DNA of 64,000 nucleotides from Argentina anserina (Eukaryota > Streptophyta > Magnoliopsida > Rosales > Rosaceae): positions 4,973,001 through 5,037,000 of the forward strand of contig NC_065875.1 in NCBI RefSeq assembly GCF_933775445.1, written 5' to 3'. The notes below the pieces were generated by a model, which saw only the letters and a program-made list of their open reading frames with translations, searched no databases and had not been told where the DNA came from. Position numbers and translations under genes: made by a program. Below are positions 11,292-23,500 of the stretch, piece after piece (position 1 is the first letter of the stretch; every line of letters begins with the position of its first letter).

Positions 11292-11380
11292 CTTCGGAGG
11301 GCATGGAAACTCCGAAATTAAGCTTACTCGGGTTAGAGCAATCCCAGGATGGGTGACATACTGGGAAGTTGCTTGTGAGC
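11292..11380 (+). repeat. 5S rRNA-derived segment in Cassandra LTR2
   Basis: Same segment as in LTR1, somewhat closer to the 5S consensus (aggatgggtgacatactggg). Confidence 0.85.
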
Positions 11381-11463
11381 TCCCAGAAACAAAACTGTGA
11401 GGGCTATGCCCAAATAAGACAATATCCTGTTATGGCGTAGCGGTCCCGGGATGTGACAGACCT

Positions 11464-12890
11464 CTCTAATTTTCCCAAAATGCCTATAGTTCAATAAAAT
11501 CAATAAAACTCTATTTTTTACTTAAAAACTTCATTCAATTGATTCAAACCTATTATCACTATATCGAGTCTCTCAAGCTTGAATAAGAATCACAATACAA
11601 TAAAATTTATCTACAATTCATAAAAACAAATGCATTCAAACGGTCGGATTATAATAAATTAAAAGAATACAAAGTGAGAACAATATTATGATGCATATGT
11701 GAATCATAGAAAACGATAATATTATAGTTTAGCTAGACAGTCATTCCTTTAAATTATTATTTTAAATGAAAATTTGAGAAATCAGATGTATTGTATTGAA
11801 ATCTCTGTTTTTTTATATATATTCTTGAATGTATATGTATTTGTAATTTCACATATGTTGATAAAATCAACCCTAACCAGAAAAAAAAAAGGTATAAATA
11901 TCGTTTTGAGATGAATAAATAGAAGCTCCCCTTAGGATTTTACCAGTGGAAAATAAAAAATTAACTTGGCATTTGTTTTTTATGCCTAGCGGGCGCTGGG
12001 TATGCCGTCACCTAGGACCACCTCTGGATCTAATAGTAAAATAGATATTTGAAGCTCCTCAGTTCGGTTTTCCGGGCTTCATCTAACTTGCGAGGTCATG
12101 AAATGATTGGTTACAATTTTTAAGATGCATGGGTTTAATGGCGGGGTGTGAGAATTTTAATGCTAATGAGTCATTAAAATCTCCTTAAACTAAAGTATCG
12201 AAGAATTGGATTACTTCGATTATGAATAGGTGAAATTGAGGACTGGTGGTGCCTAGCTTTACCAAACTTTAATTCGGTGGTACCTGGGGTACTTTAAGTT
12301 GCGAACCTCCTTTGGTTAATTTCACGCTTGTTTTGCAACTAGACATGACTGGTAGCTACGTAGAATAGGAAATGCAGTTACAGTTAGTCACCTTAGATAA
12401 CACGTCTACTAATTTGGAATGAAACTCATCAAGAATAAAACTCATTAGAAATATGAGACATAATAGATTTAGATGTGGAGATTTCAATTCTATTGAACAG
12501 TTAAACTATTTACTTACAATATGAAATTAAAACATAAATAATACTAATTACGATTGATATTATTTACTTACCATCAGAATCAGAAGTAAAATTAATTTGA
12601 TTACTGAAATACATATATATATATATATTTGAAGTCACTTATTTTCTCTATTTATCAATAGTGCTATTGTGCTACACCAATTTTTACTAGCAGAATGACA
12701 TACAAATGTCACAACACCAATTTTTTTTTCTTTTAACACCCAATGAGATAAATCTAATTCCAACTAGATTTTACCAATTGACCATAAAGTATGTAAGTAA
12801 AAGAAAAAAATTATTAAAGAAAGAGAAGAACTGTCCTTAAGTACTCTCGTATAATATATGTAGTTGTTTATTTGTGAGTTTTAACGATAC

Positions 12891-12928
<38 letters not shown>

Positions 12929-13455
12929 CCCAATTTGAGTTTAGAAATACTCTCAATTAGATTAGGGTTGGTTAGGTAACAAAGATTGATACCCGAACTG
13001 ATCGAGGAATTGATTCTGATACTTATCTCCCCCTTCGGTATCAAGTTAAGGATTTTATTAGGAATCGATTCCTGATAAGAAGGTGAGACCCACATTCATT
13101 CAAATTCTCATATGTATTATTAAACGACGAAATTCTCTTATCCTGTAATCAATTCATATATTCTCAATTTTATTCCACGTTAGTAAACGTGTCCAGAGAG
13201 TGATTATCTCATGGCGATTTAAGCAGTTACCGCGCTAGGCAATGACATATCACCCCAAGGTGCTCTAGTTCATGTTACGAGGACTCTTGTGATGGATATT
13301 ACGAATTCTAAAATATAAACTCCAATGAGTTGATTGAGTTGCACATAGATTCGCCAGTTTCAGTTATGGGAATAATATAACTAGAGAGTGGATTTATTCA
13401 TGTTGCAAGGTTTATCCAGAATGCCCTTATACTTACACGTACAACACATATTCAG

Positions 13456-13491
<36 letters not shown>

Positions 13492-13690
13492 TCCAAAAAT
13501 TATTAAATAAAAATAAGGAGGGAAATGAAACCAAAACTCCTAAGAAGAAACAACACGACAAACAACTATGACATGGGTGGGAAAAATTAGTCATAGTAGT
13601 TGGTCGCATCAAAGGTCAAGACGAACAATGTGAGTCTCTTATGGGCAGGATAAGAGATCACGTGAATTCATTTTCGTTTTAAACTTTTTC
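11464..13690. other. Intergenic with microsatellites
   Basis: No gene recognised. It holds an AT run near 12610-12630, a (TG) run at about 12896-12926 and a (CT) run at about 13457-13487. The 75-codon frame through the TG run is an artefact. Confidence 0.6.
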
Positions 13691-13693
13691 TTT

Positions 13694-13904
13694 CACTACA
13701 CAAAAATATAAACAAATTGCACAAAATAAATGTGCCATTTAGTGATGTGGTCATTCCAAAATTATTCACACAACTCATGCAAATGTGGTTTTTTATTACT
13801 ATAGTTCAAAAACCACATTTACATGAACTGCATGAGTGTTTTTTGGATGACCATATCACTAAGGCCACATTTATTTTGTGGTCTTTTCCATATTTTTTGT
13901 AGTG
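13694..13904. mobile_element. CACTA-type MITE (211 bp palindrome)
   Basis: It begins cactacacaaaaatat and ends atattttttgtagtg, about 15-bp inverted ends with the CACTA start. A 3-bp duplication ttt flanks it (13691-13693, 13905-13907). The inside is nearly self-complementary (ctcatgcaaatgtggtttttt against aaaaaccacatttacatgaa). Confidence 0.75.
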
Positions 13905-13925
13905 TTTTGAGACATTAGAAGAGAC

Positions 13926-14150
13926 ATGAGAAGAGTCACATCTTCCAATGCTTCACCTTCATCAAAACCAACTGTGGTAATTGTATCAATTGTACTGTAT
14001 GTATGTATCATTCTCACCCTCACATTCTATATTCTATTCAATAATTGGAGCAGTCCCTTGCTTGACAATAGGCGGCGCCACCCGCTCAGGAATTTGATAA
14101 GTCAATGGAATGATTGCTTGTTCAACGTTTGTTTCCATCTGACAATCTAA
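13926..14150 (+). CDS. Possible small single-pass membrane protein
   Basis: A 74-codon frame from an ATG just past the MITE has a polar start (MRRVTSSNASPSSKPT), a convincing 23-residue hydrophobic segment (about residues 16-38) and a basic tail. I do not recognise it. It could be a real small protein, an isolated first exon or chance. Confidence 0.2.
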   Translation: MRRVTSSNASPSSKPTVVIVSIVLYVCIILTLTFYILFNNWSSPLLDNRRRHPLRNLISQWNDCLFNVCFHLTI

Positions 14151-16128
14151 AGGTGGAGATTTTTGTACAAATGAAGAACCTTCCCCAGTTCCCCATTTGC
14201 ATCAACTGCAAGCTCAGTAGTGTAACTTTTTTTTTCTCTTTCAACATATAGTTTTATATGTTTTAATCAACTTTAAAGAAGATGTCAAATCCCCAAACTC
14301 TAGCCACACTTGTAACCACCAAAACAATAGATCAACAAAGAGAGGATGAGGGAGAGGATGCATCAGCATCGTTGTCGTCGCCGTGAAAAGGAAGCTAGCT
14401 AGCTAGCTGCAGCAAGTTGCATGATCTTACAAGAACGAGATCTTGGGAGCCGCCGATGTGATAACTCAAACTACTCTAATTCAGAAATATTTAGAAAACA
14501 AAAAAAACAAAAAAAATTCTACTCTATTAGATTCTTAAAGTGATCGAATTTGTAACCATCTAATAGAGGAATAGTCCTTTATATGGTTTAAAAATAAAAT
14601 CTTTTACTTCTAACTTCGAAGGGTGAAAATTATTCTACGCATTCAGGTGTAAGTAAACCAACAACTATAAACTTTTAGATAGAAAGCATGAAGGTAGAAT
14701 GATCAGATACAACATATAGTGTGGATTAATACGAGGAAGAAAAGGATATGTGCATGCCAACTCACCATATGTATAAAAGTTGTGACACACTGACCCAATT
14801 TATATGAAGGTAAACCGAATAGGGTGTTCACGCAAATGAAGATCAACCCTCGATACAAAATAATCGAAACCAAGATATGAAGGTTCTGGATTTATAAGAC
14901 TGACAGTAGAAGGAGAAGATGAAAGAGAGAGAGGGAGATGAGGCAAACAAGACCTGTCAGAGATCCCCCTTCCTTCCCCTCTCCCCCCCCCCCCTTTTTT
15001 CCTTCGCTAAGGTCTGGTTGGTTCGCTGATCAAGACCAGGAGGTCGGTCATGCTAGAGGCTTCCTGCCTCCCCCTCTCTCTTATCTCCTAACAATTATAA
15101 AACTTATATCAACTTAAATCCAAGGGCTGTGAATAATTGATCAATATTCTACGGCCCAGATTTCATCATAACTAATTTTTGATATCCAAATAATTTATTA
15201 ATATTTTCAAACTTTGGAAATTTTTATAAATAGTTCACGTATACCGAAATTTCTTTGAAAATTCCCCAAGTACTTTCCAAACGTAAATCAAGAGATTCAC
15301 TATTTCCGGGGCTCAAATCCACCACATTCAAATATATTTTTGAATGAACATTATTTAACTTAATAAACATTTAATGAGTAGTCCTCTCAATGACATTTCA
15401 TTTGAAATGCAAATAATATATATTACTTTACTCTTCAAATATATGAGATATTACAAAAGCATACTTCAACCTTGCAGTATATATCCCATACCTAGTGGCA
15501 GTCGAGTTGATAAGCGAAAAATGAGACATAAACGAGTGCATCACCAAATAATAAATAGTAAATAGGCTAACTTTCGTACCAAGATTCATATAAAGTTTTT
15601 GTCTTCATCAATGTATTGCAGTATTGCATTGGATACCAAATTTTGCAAAATGTTAGTATTTTCCTTGTTTCTCTTTGATTCAGCGGACATGGGTTTCAAG
15701 AACACGAACTTGGACCGAGTAAAGACTACGATAGTCAATTTTATGGAAAAGAACAAACATTCTGTTCTCATTGGATAGAAAATTTGCTGAAGAAAAGTAA
15801 ATTACACGAGAAAAAAACTCAATTACCCATGGAATTCCTGAAATCAAAACATTATATTGCATTTAAAAGATGGTTTAGTTTCCTAAAAGGAGTCAAAAAT
15901 TTAACGCATTTCTTTATTCTTTGTTATTATACTGTACTTTTCATTAGTATACTTACTACCTATTCTTCATTATTATAGAATCAATAACTGATTGAAATTC
16001 AACTCTCATCATAAATCTGTCAAATCCCTCTTCCCCTCAACTTTCCTATTTGACAACTATATTCATCTCTATCTCTTCCTATCTTTCTCTCTACTTCTCT
16101 TCCCCTCTATCTCCTCCTTCTCTGCAAC
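14151..16128. other. Intergenic and upstream region of the HD-Zip gene
   Basis: No gene recognised. CT-rich leader sequence occupies about 16030-16125, just before the HD-Zip start, as is usual for plant 5' UTRs. Confidence 0.5.
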
Positions 16129-17216
16129 ATGGGTGATTATGATCCTGAAGCATGCAACACAAGGCTTCAACTTGGACTTGGCTCGGGTGGATATGCTCCA
16201 AGGCAAGAGATGAGGAACAAGGATAGGCCTCTGGTTTGCTTAGACCTATTATCAATTGCACTTCTCCCAAAACAGGAGAAGATTGCAAACGTGGATCATC
16301 ACATGGAAAACGGATCGAGTATGACGATGAATTTTATCGATGAAGATGATGAAGATCGGAGCAGAACCACTGATCAAGCCGAAAGCGAGATCAGCAACAT
16401 CAAAGATGGTGCAAGAAAGAAACTGAGGCTGACAAAAGAGCAAACAACTTTGCTAGAAGACAGCTTCAAGCGCCATAGCACCCTTAATCCGGTAATTCAT
16501 TTCTCCAGTATCAATTTGCAGCTATTTTTTAGAGAGAAATTCTTCCAAACCTAAATAATTTGATCTTATGACTAAGCACCTGAGGTCTTATATACATTTA
16601 GCTTTGGATAAACCCATTGCATGGAAGAAATAATTTTCCGTGATCTACATAACACCACGGCCTAGGTTGTTTCTTGTTTAACTGAATTATGTACTTATAA
16701 TATTTAGAGTAATTATGCAGACCCAGAAACATGCACTTGCTGGACTATTGCATCTGAAGCCGAGGCAGGTTGAAGTTTGGTTCCAGAACAGAAGAGCAAG
16801 GTGATCATTAAATGTTTTGTTATCAAATTGTGAATTAGGGTTATTGATTAAGCGGAACACAGAAGGAATATCATGTTGTCTACACACTTATAGTATCTGA
16901 ATAATCTTGTAGGACAAAGCTTAAGCAAACAGAAGTGGACTGTGAGTTCTTGAAGAAGTGGTGTGAAAGTCTGAGCAATGAGAATCGAAAACTGAAGAAG
17001 GAATTGCAGGAGCTGAAATCGCTGAGTGTGAATGGGGCGTCATCAGCACTGTTGACACATCAAATCCCGAAGACCACAATGCTTACAATGTGTTCGTCGT
17101 GTAAGAAAAAGGCAATAGCTGATGAACAATATCCCAACAATGAAGCAGCAGCGAAAGCAATAAAACAGATGCCAGAAGATCTTCTCAGAGTGGTCCGGAA
17201 TGATAGAGTTCAATAA
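16129..17216 (+). CDS. HD-Zip class II transcription factor
   Basis: Exons are 16129-16491, 16721-16800 and 16913-17216 (248 aa). An LxLxL EAR-like repression motif lies at residues 13-17 (LQLGL). An acidic stretch (DEDDED, 71-76) precedes the homeodomain at about 96-152, which ends in the helix-3 signature [11 protein letters not shown] (W141, N144, R146). Leucines 161, 168, 175 and 182 form the adjoining zipper. The post-zipper redox motif is CSSCK (208-212) instead of the class II consensus CPSCE. Introns split the homeodomain at the class II position. It should act in the nucleus as a dimeric repressor at AAT(G/C)ATT-type sites; class II members act in shade and auxin responses. The short N-terminus hints at the ATHB17/18 branch, but that is a guess. 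Confidence 0.93.
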
Positions 17217-17435
17217 AAAGCAGCAGATCGATCGAACGGCTTTGACAGTAACATAAATATTATACTGAGATTGATTTCGAATAGGTTCATAGCCACGGCC
17301 ATAGCCGAATATGTAGGTGCAAGCTAGAACAACTAGCTAGGGAAGTGTTGAGGCGATCAATCAACTAGTCAACTACCACATGACTAAACTACTAAATCAT
17401 ATGTTTGTTTTGATTACTGGAGTAATTATTATTTG

Positions 17436-18225
17436 TACCCAGTCAATCATATTACACCATGGTATAATTAACATACACGCGGTGAAAATGATAAAAGTTT
17501 ATTTACATATAAGAACCAATCAGAAACAATCATAGTAAAAAATGTACCTATAGCATTAAGGGAGTACGTCACATAAGATATGTGTCGGGTATATAAAATA
17601 ATTTCTCTGAAAACTGATATAGGAAAAGTCTAAATGATTCAGTGTTATTGCATTGATGACCTATTAATTACTAGATGAAATATTACAGTTATTACTAGAA
17701 TCGCACATTGATGCGTGACTACACATTATATTCAACAGTTAATCCACTTAATCATGAATATAAATGAAAGATTATCAGAATATCAGAGCAAGTTCAACCG
17801 CGTACTGTGTTCATGAAGCACAAAATATAGGGTTTCAAAATTTACATTGCCTTTCATAATATGCTAGGAGCATTTACCGCCAATTTCGATCTATAATTTT
17901 TCCATTTAGGGTAGGTTCTAAGTTATAATCAATTCTTTTGAAAACATATGATGACTGGGGTAAAATAAAATCATTAATCAAAATTCCGTAAATTTTTGTT
18001 ACCATATATAAGTTCCTCACCCATATTGTGATCGAGATAAAGAATCAAAGTTAAATTATGCATTGTCATGTGGTGTACCCAACTAATTAAATTACTTCAT
18101 AGTGTAATAAATATGTACGTGGTGAAAATGAAAAAATATATATTTAAATATGAATAACCAATTAGAAACAATACAGTAAAAATGGACCAATAACATACGT
18201 CACATAGACTCTGTACCAGGTAATT
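17436..18225. repeat. Direct repeat pair downstream of the HD-Zip gene
   Basis: About 150 bp at 17436-17590 recurs, diverged, at 18067-18225. Shared landmarks are attacaccatggtataat/attacttcatagtgtaat, ggtgaaaatga, aaccaatcagaaacaat/aaccaattagaaacaat, aatgtacc/aatggacc, and tacgtcacata. The spacing is about 630 bp. No TIR is visible. Confidence 0.6.
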
Positions 18226-19294
18226 TTTCCTCCAATTAGTAGCAAGTAATCTTCATACTACTTAATTACCGAAAACATACGTGCCCTCATCGGGAAAAAA
18301 AATACTAGTAATTAATTCTTGAATCTTGGAGTTTCTTTCGCTATAAGGCTATAATAATTACAAATTATTCAATAAACATGATTGCCTGTAATTATATATA
18401 TAAGGGCGTAGTTACACACATGAAATTACTAAAAAACTTGTCTTTCTAGCTAATTTTTAGTGTAAAAAATTAGATTTTAAATATTAGTCCATCTCAAATT
18501 TATATATATAGCTCATAAATAATTATAAATTTTTTTCTAGCCCAACCCATTATGAAATGCTGACTCTGCCATTGTATATATATTTTTTAACAAAAATTGT
18601 CTGCAATTACTTCGAGTTCTAAATAATTCATCCTTTCACGAATAAATCGCAGTTCTTTTATGTATACTTTGCATCTTCAAAGTATATATAGCAACTATTG
18701 TAAAGACGTAAAGTAACTCAAATAACGTACGTTGCACGTATGTTTACTCTACACATCATTGTAAATATGTAATAAGCAAATCGATATTGCAAATATGCTT
18801 CATGCAACAACGAACAAAGTTACAATAGGCTTCTTCTGAATTTTCTCAATTAGAAGCCACAAAGTTGGGAGGGATAAATAAGATAATTATAGCGTATAAT
18901 TCTATCGATTAAAAAAAGTAAGTAATAAATAGGGTCTACCTCAAAAAGGTACATTATATATGTACTTATGTGGACAAATCATTAATGAAATTATTGAAAT
19001 GAAAAGAATGATAAGCGGAACACTCCTAACTAAATAGCCAAATTGTTAGGATATTCCTTTTCTCATGAGATAAATGAGGGCTAGTCATCAATCACAATTT
19101 AAGCTGTGGGTTTACACTAATATAGGGGTGGCCATCAAACCTAACTTCAATTACATCATACCAACCATATTCAATTTTTGCTTGTCATATCATATAGTAC
19201 TTTGTTAATGCAGTCAAGTGATCATTAATTGGGTCAGTTTTCTAAAATTTTCAACTTTTTCCCTTTTTATTCACTTTCCCTTCTTTTCCTATCA
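18226..19294. other. Intergenic, nothing recognised
   Basis: AT-rich; no open frame with protein-like composition. Confidence 0.5.
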
Positions 19295-19302
19295 AATTGC
19301 AA

Positions 19303-19480
19303 TGAGAGTTATATTTGTACCTTCTAAATGACTAAATTCATCTCAATTTCTTATTATACCTAAAAAAATGAGAGTGTACCTCTAATATTTATTAGTATTT
19401 ACGCGTGAGTTGAAAAGTCAAATTGAAAAATAAAAATAAAAGTACATTTAGTCATTTTGAAAGTACAAATAGAACTCCCC
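19303..19480. mobile_element. hAT-like MITE (178 bp)
   Basis: The left end tgagagttatatttgtacc pairs with the right end ggtacaaatagaactcccc-like sequence (rc ggggagttctatttgtac), extending through the tgactaaat word in both arms. It is flanked by exact aattgcaa at 19295-19302 and 19481-19488. An 8-bp duplication indicates the hAT superfamily. Confidence 0.7.
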
Positions 19481-19488
19481 AATTGCAA

Positions 19489-20537
19489 CTCTATTAGTTA
19501 AAAAAAAAAATTAAGTTTGCTAGATCGCCGAGGACCAACATTCACAGCCATAATCTCCTCATAGATCACCAACTTTGACGTGCTGCCGCCATATTTTGTA
19601 CGAGTCATAACAACCCAGCGGTAACCTGATTACCTGATTTACCTCCACTACTTGGAGGTGTAATGCAGTCTTACGAACCACGTGCTCTAAAAGTAAAACC
19701 AAAACGGCAAAACAAAAATTCAAAGAACAAAAATTACATAAGAATGTAAAAATAATTGAATTGATGGAACATAGATATGGAACTAATTTGGTTTCGTTTT
19801 TCTATTGTTCATTACTAAGAGCAGCGCCCCTAAAGAATTGGATATCATGGCCGGATACATGCATTATCTAGTGGTTCAAAGTTCAAACAGTCTTGACTTC
19901 AAAGTTTTAGCAACTTAAGTTTCTTGCGTCCAGTCTTGGAAATGAAAACAATCTCTTTTTTTGGTTTTCTTAAAACTGTGCACTATGATCTCCATCAATC
20001 CTCATTTCAGATCACATAAGTGTAAATTCTGAGGAGAATTATTGATGAAAGGGAGCTTCAGTGAATTGGTTAATTGTTAATGAAACAGAGTTACTCGTTT
20101 TCGTTTCATATTTCTTCATTTGTGGATGAACGTATTACGCATGAACGTGAATGGTGGGATTTAAAAAACCTTAGTCCAACAAATCCAACAATTAATCATT
20201 TCAATAATTATATTGACTCTTCTAATGAAGATAATCATATGATGAGAAAAAGAGAACGTGACTCAACTGTTGAAATTTTTTTCATATAACTCTGGTTGAA
20301 ACATGGTCAAAGCATGGTATTTGGTGCAAACACAGAATTTAGATGGAAGGGTAAGATATGGTCAGCCTGCCCGTCAAAGAAAAATACAAGAAACCAAAAT
20401 ATGACAAGAAAAAAAAGAAACGAAGACCAGGAATTCTCTTTACAATCATTACAAAAAAATTTCATTACTTTCGTGGGGGGCTTGGTAGGTATGAACACAT
20501 AACACATGACTGCCTTTTTCTTATAATGTAGAAGAGC
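19489..20537. other. Intergenic and 3' flank of the TBL gene
   Basis: Open frames at 20074-20289 and 20296-20502 have no recognisable motif. Part of 20300-20537 is probably TBL 3' UTR. Confidence 0.4.
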
Positions 20538-23500
20538 CTATGAAACTGTACTCTTTGATTTGGTCTGCTGAAAAACCAGAGTGGCATAGATGAGCTCATT
20601 CCAAGCATCAGGGACTCCAGGAACACACCAATGGCTGCAGTCTTGCTTCCTGGTGGAACCTTTCTTTCCCCAAATTGATGGATGGCCATCTTTGCGGAAA
20701 TTGGTCAACCTTGTCACATTCAGTACTCTCACTGGAACCTTCATTTTCATTTCTTTGATTACTTCATCCACTATCTTCATTTTCAAAGGGTAGCTATCCA
20801 GTAAGGCCCCAGAGAAGGCTGGTTCCTTTTCCCCCTTGCATGACCCACCTGAATCCCAATCGCCACCTCTGCTTTCATGAAGTAAAGTGATCAAATTGAT
20901 TAGTGAAACACTTTTCCGTAATATAAACATAAATTACATGTTTAGTTTATCTATCACAGAAGCTTCACATCGAAAGACCTCCTAAATCAGCAACCACCCA
21001 GCACTCCACCAAACAGAACATAAAAAGTTCCCATACTATTCTTTGCCATGCTGTTTTATTGGGATTTTTTTCAAAGAAATGGAAGAATGTTCTGAACTGG
21101 AAAATGCAGATGGATGACTTATATGAGACTTATTCTCGTTCTGGTTGTTTCCTAGGAACTGACAACGATATCAAAGATCAAGGGAAATATACCTGAAATG
21201 TGAAGAAGAGTACCCACGATAGAACACCAACTGCTTTTTCGGATTCACATTAAGTTCAACCCAGCTAGCCCAGGTCCTCAGGGCCCGTCTAAAGGCCTCC
21301 GTTACATCAAAATGTGGATAGAGATAATCACCTTCTTTGTAGTAGTTTTTCCTGTATCAAGTAATTGTCATATTTACTAGTATGTTTCATGTCCTTTTAC
21401 ACAAGAAAAGATGGCCAAAAGAAGAGATCATTTACCATCACGAGTATGTATCAATTACTTCACTTACTTGCTATGTCTACAAGCTTATTGAAAAGACATA
21501 CAAGGATAACATATAATTTACTTCAATCCCGATACAATATTAGCAGTCTACATGTCATGTATTCTATATACAGAACAATTTGCTCATCATCCCAAAACAG
21601 CCCAAGAGATTATCAAAATTGAATAGGTGGAAAACATATATTGATCTGCATAACAAATGTCCATAAAAAGTAAGAGTACATACCCACGGGCAGTCTTTCC
21701 ATGAGCCCACCAATGACCAGTATTAAAGACGAGGATGTCAGCCCTCTTCCAACGTTTAGCTTTCCTGTCAATTTGATCTATTGATAGAGTTGGATTTGAC
21801 TTCCCTTTCTCACCAATGCGGATTCCTTCTTTCACAAGGAAGTGTGATAACACAAAATCCACCGTACAGTCATAGTCCTTCCAAGTGTTACCAAAAACTT
21901 TTAATCAGGAAGTGTATGTATTGATCTATTGTACCAAAATAATTTTAAAGCAATTATGTGTGCTTAATAACTAGCAAAATCTTGGTTTAATTAGGATGAT
22001 TCAGCAAAATTGAAAGCATTCTAATTTAATCCTAAAACCCAAAATCATAAATTAATTCCAGAAACTAAGCACTTAACCAAATCAAGCAGAAATTAAAATA
22101 AGCAAAGAAGCATGAGGTCATGCAAGTTTGCTGCAGAACACATACAGACACACCATATTTAATAATTTAATGAAAAGTAAGTACTGAGGATCTAAATTGT
22201 GCAAAATGGGACGCTGCCAATTGGACATAACAATCGGTGCTTGGGAAAGAGGCAATTTTTTTCAAGGGAAACAGAAACCCATATCAAATGCAAATTATAT
22301 ATCTCTGCAGGAATTGTAAATTCATTAGGAGCTCTGTAATCTAATTACCTGGAATTTGAAAGAGAAATAGCCTCTACCCTTGGATATTTTGTGGCCATTG
22401 ACCTCATACATTCTGCTCTTATTATACAAGCCTTCCCGGAGAAGGCATAGTATTGACTCAAACTGGTTCCTATTCATAGAATCTCCTACGAGCATCAACC
22501 TTTTACCCCGTAGCCTCACCAGAAAGTCAGTTGCATTAAACCTACGAGTAATGGTGACAACAGAAACAAAAAATATTTCCAATAGACTGATAAATTTTAT
22601 AAAATAAGGCAACAAATAAAACAAAGTAAATTATTGAAATACTGGAATAAATGGATTCACGGAAATCAGTCTTAAAATGAGAATTTGCAACAAATTTCAC
22701 TTCATCAGATTTTCCCACTACGGTTGGACATGCAGTCGTGCAACTAGAAGCATAACAATTGAAGAAAGTCATAGTCCATTCACCATCCAGTACTAGGAAG
22801 AGCAAACACTGTTTGTTCTGCTTAGAAGGTGTAAGCAGTCTGTAGAAATCGAAGGTCTTTTATCTTGATGCATGTTTGCATGTTCTGTGCCAATAACACA
22901 GCTACACGAGTAATTTGAAAGTGGACATTGAGCACCTTCCCAGTTAAGGCATAATATATTGTTGCACCGTCCAATGGGTTTGGAAAAAGGGATGGTAAGT
23001 TTCCCATACATATCTACTAACTTCAATTAAAATTTTAACATGCGCAGCAGGTTGGTAATTTCCTAATACTGACATAGTAATTTCGTTAAGGCTCAAGCCA
23101 CTTGCTTGATGGGAAAATATCTAGCTGAGCAGGTACAGCACTTAGGGATGAGATATTTAGAAAATTCTGTACGAGGGAGTTCAAGGCTCATCTGTCTTGT
23201 GAATGAAAAAAAAGAGCGAATATTCTTTTTCAAACCTTAAAACCAAAGTTTTGCCATTGAATTATGCAACTCACTTTTAATATATGAAAAGCTAATGCCA
23301 ATAATGTCCTAAATTGGAAAGAATATGTCAAGATTAAGTTTTACTAGAGTCAGTTGGAGCCTGCATCTGTTGTTTTCAACTCTCTGGTGCACTGAGGATT
23401 TTCCACAACATGCAAAACAGTCATATTTCCTCCCCATGTGATGCAATGGTACAGCTTACAATGTCACTGCAGAATCCCTTACGTTTCATGTCAGGGTTTT

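Larger units (their letters stand above)
10860..11458 (+). mobile_element. Cassandra-type TRIM retrotransposon with 5S rRNA-derived LTRs
   Basis: Complete 599-bp element. LTR1 is 10860-11121 and LTR2 is 11196-11458, about 36 differences in 263 positions by eye (about 86% identical). Both start TRTAATATCCCACA and end TGTGACA. The target duplication gacct is exact (10855-10859, 11459-11463). A tRNA-Met type binding site (TTGGTATCAGAGC) follows LTR1, and a purine tract (ggggtgga) precedes LTR2. Each LTR holds a 5S rRNA-like stretch (aactccgaagttaagcttgc, then a decayed GGATGGGTGACC-TCCTGGGAAGT region), the defining trait of Cassandra. It has no coding capacity and would depend on enzymes from other elements. 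Confidence 0.95.

Noticed and set aside
10958..11380. 5S rRNA genes
   Set aside because: Both matches are partial, diverged and lie inside Cassandra LTRs.
12868..13095. 75-codon minus frame through the TG run
   Set aside because: The poly-Thr-His part is microsatellite translation; the rest has no recognisable motif.
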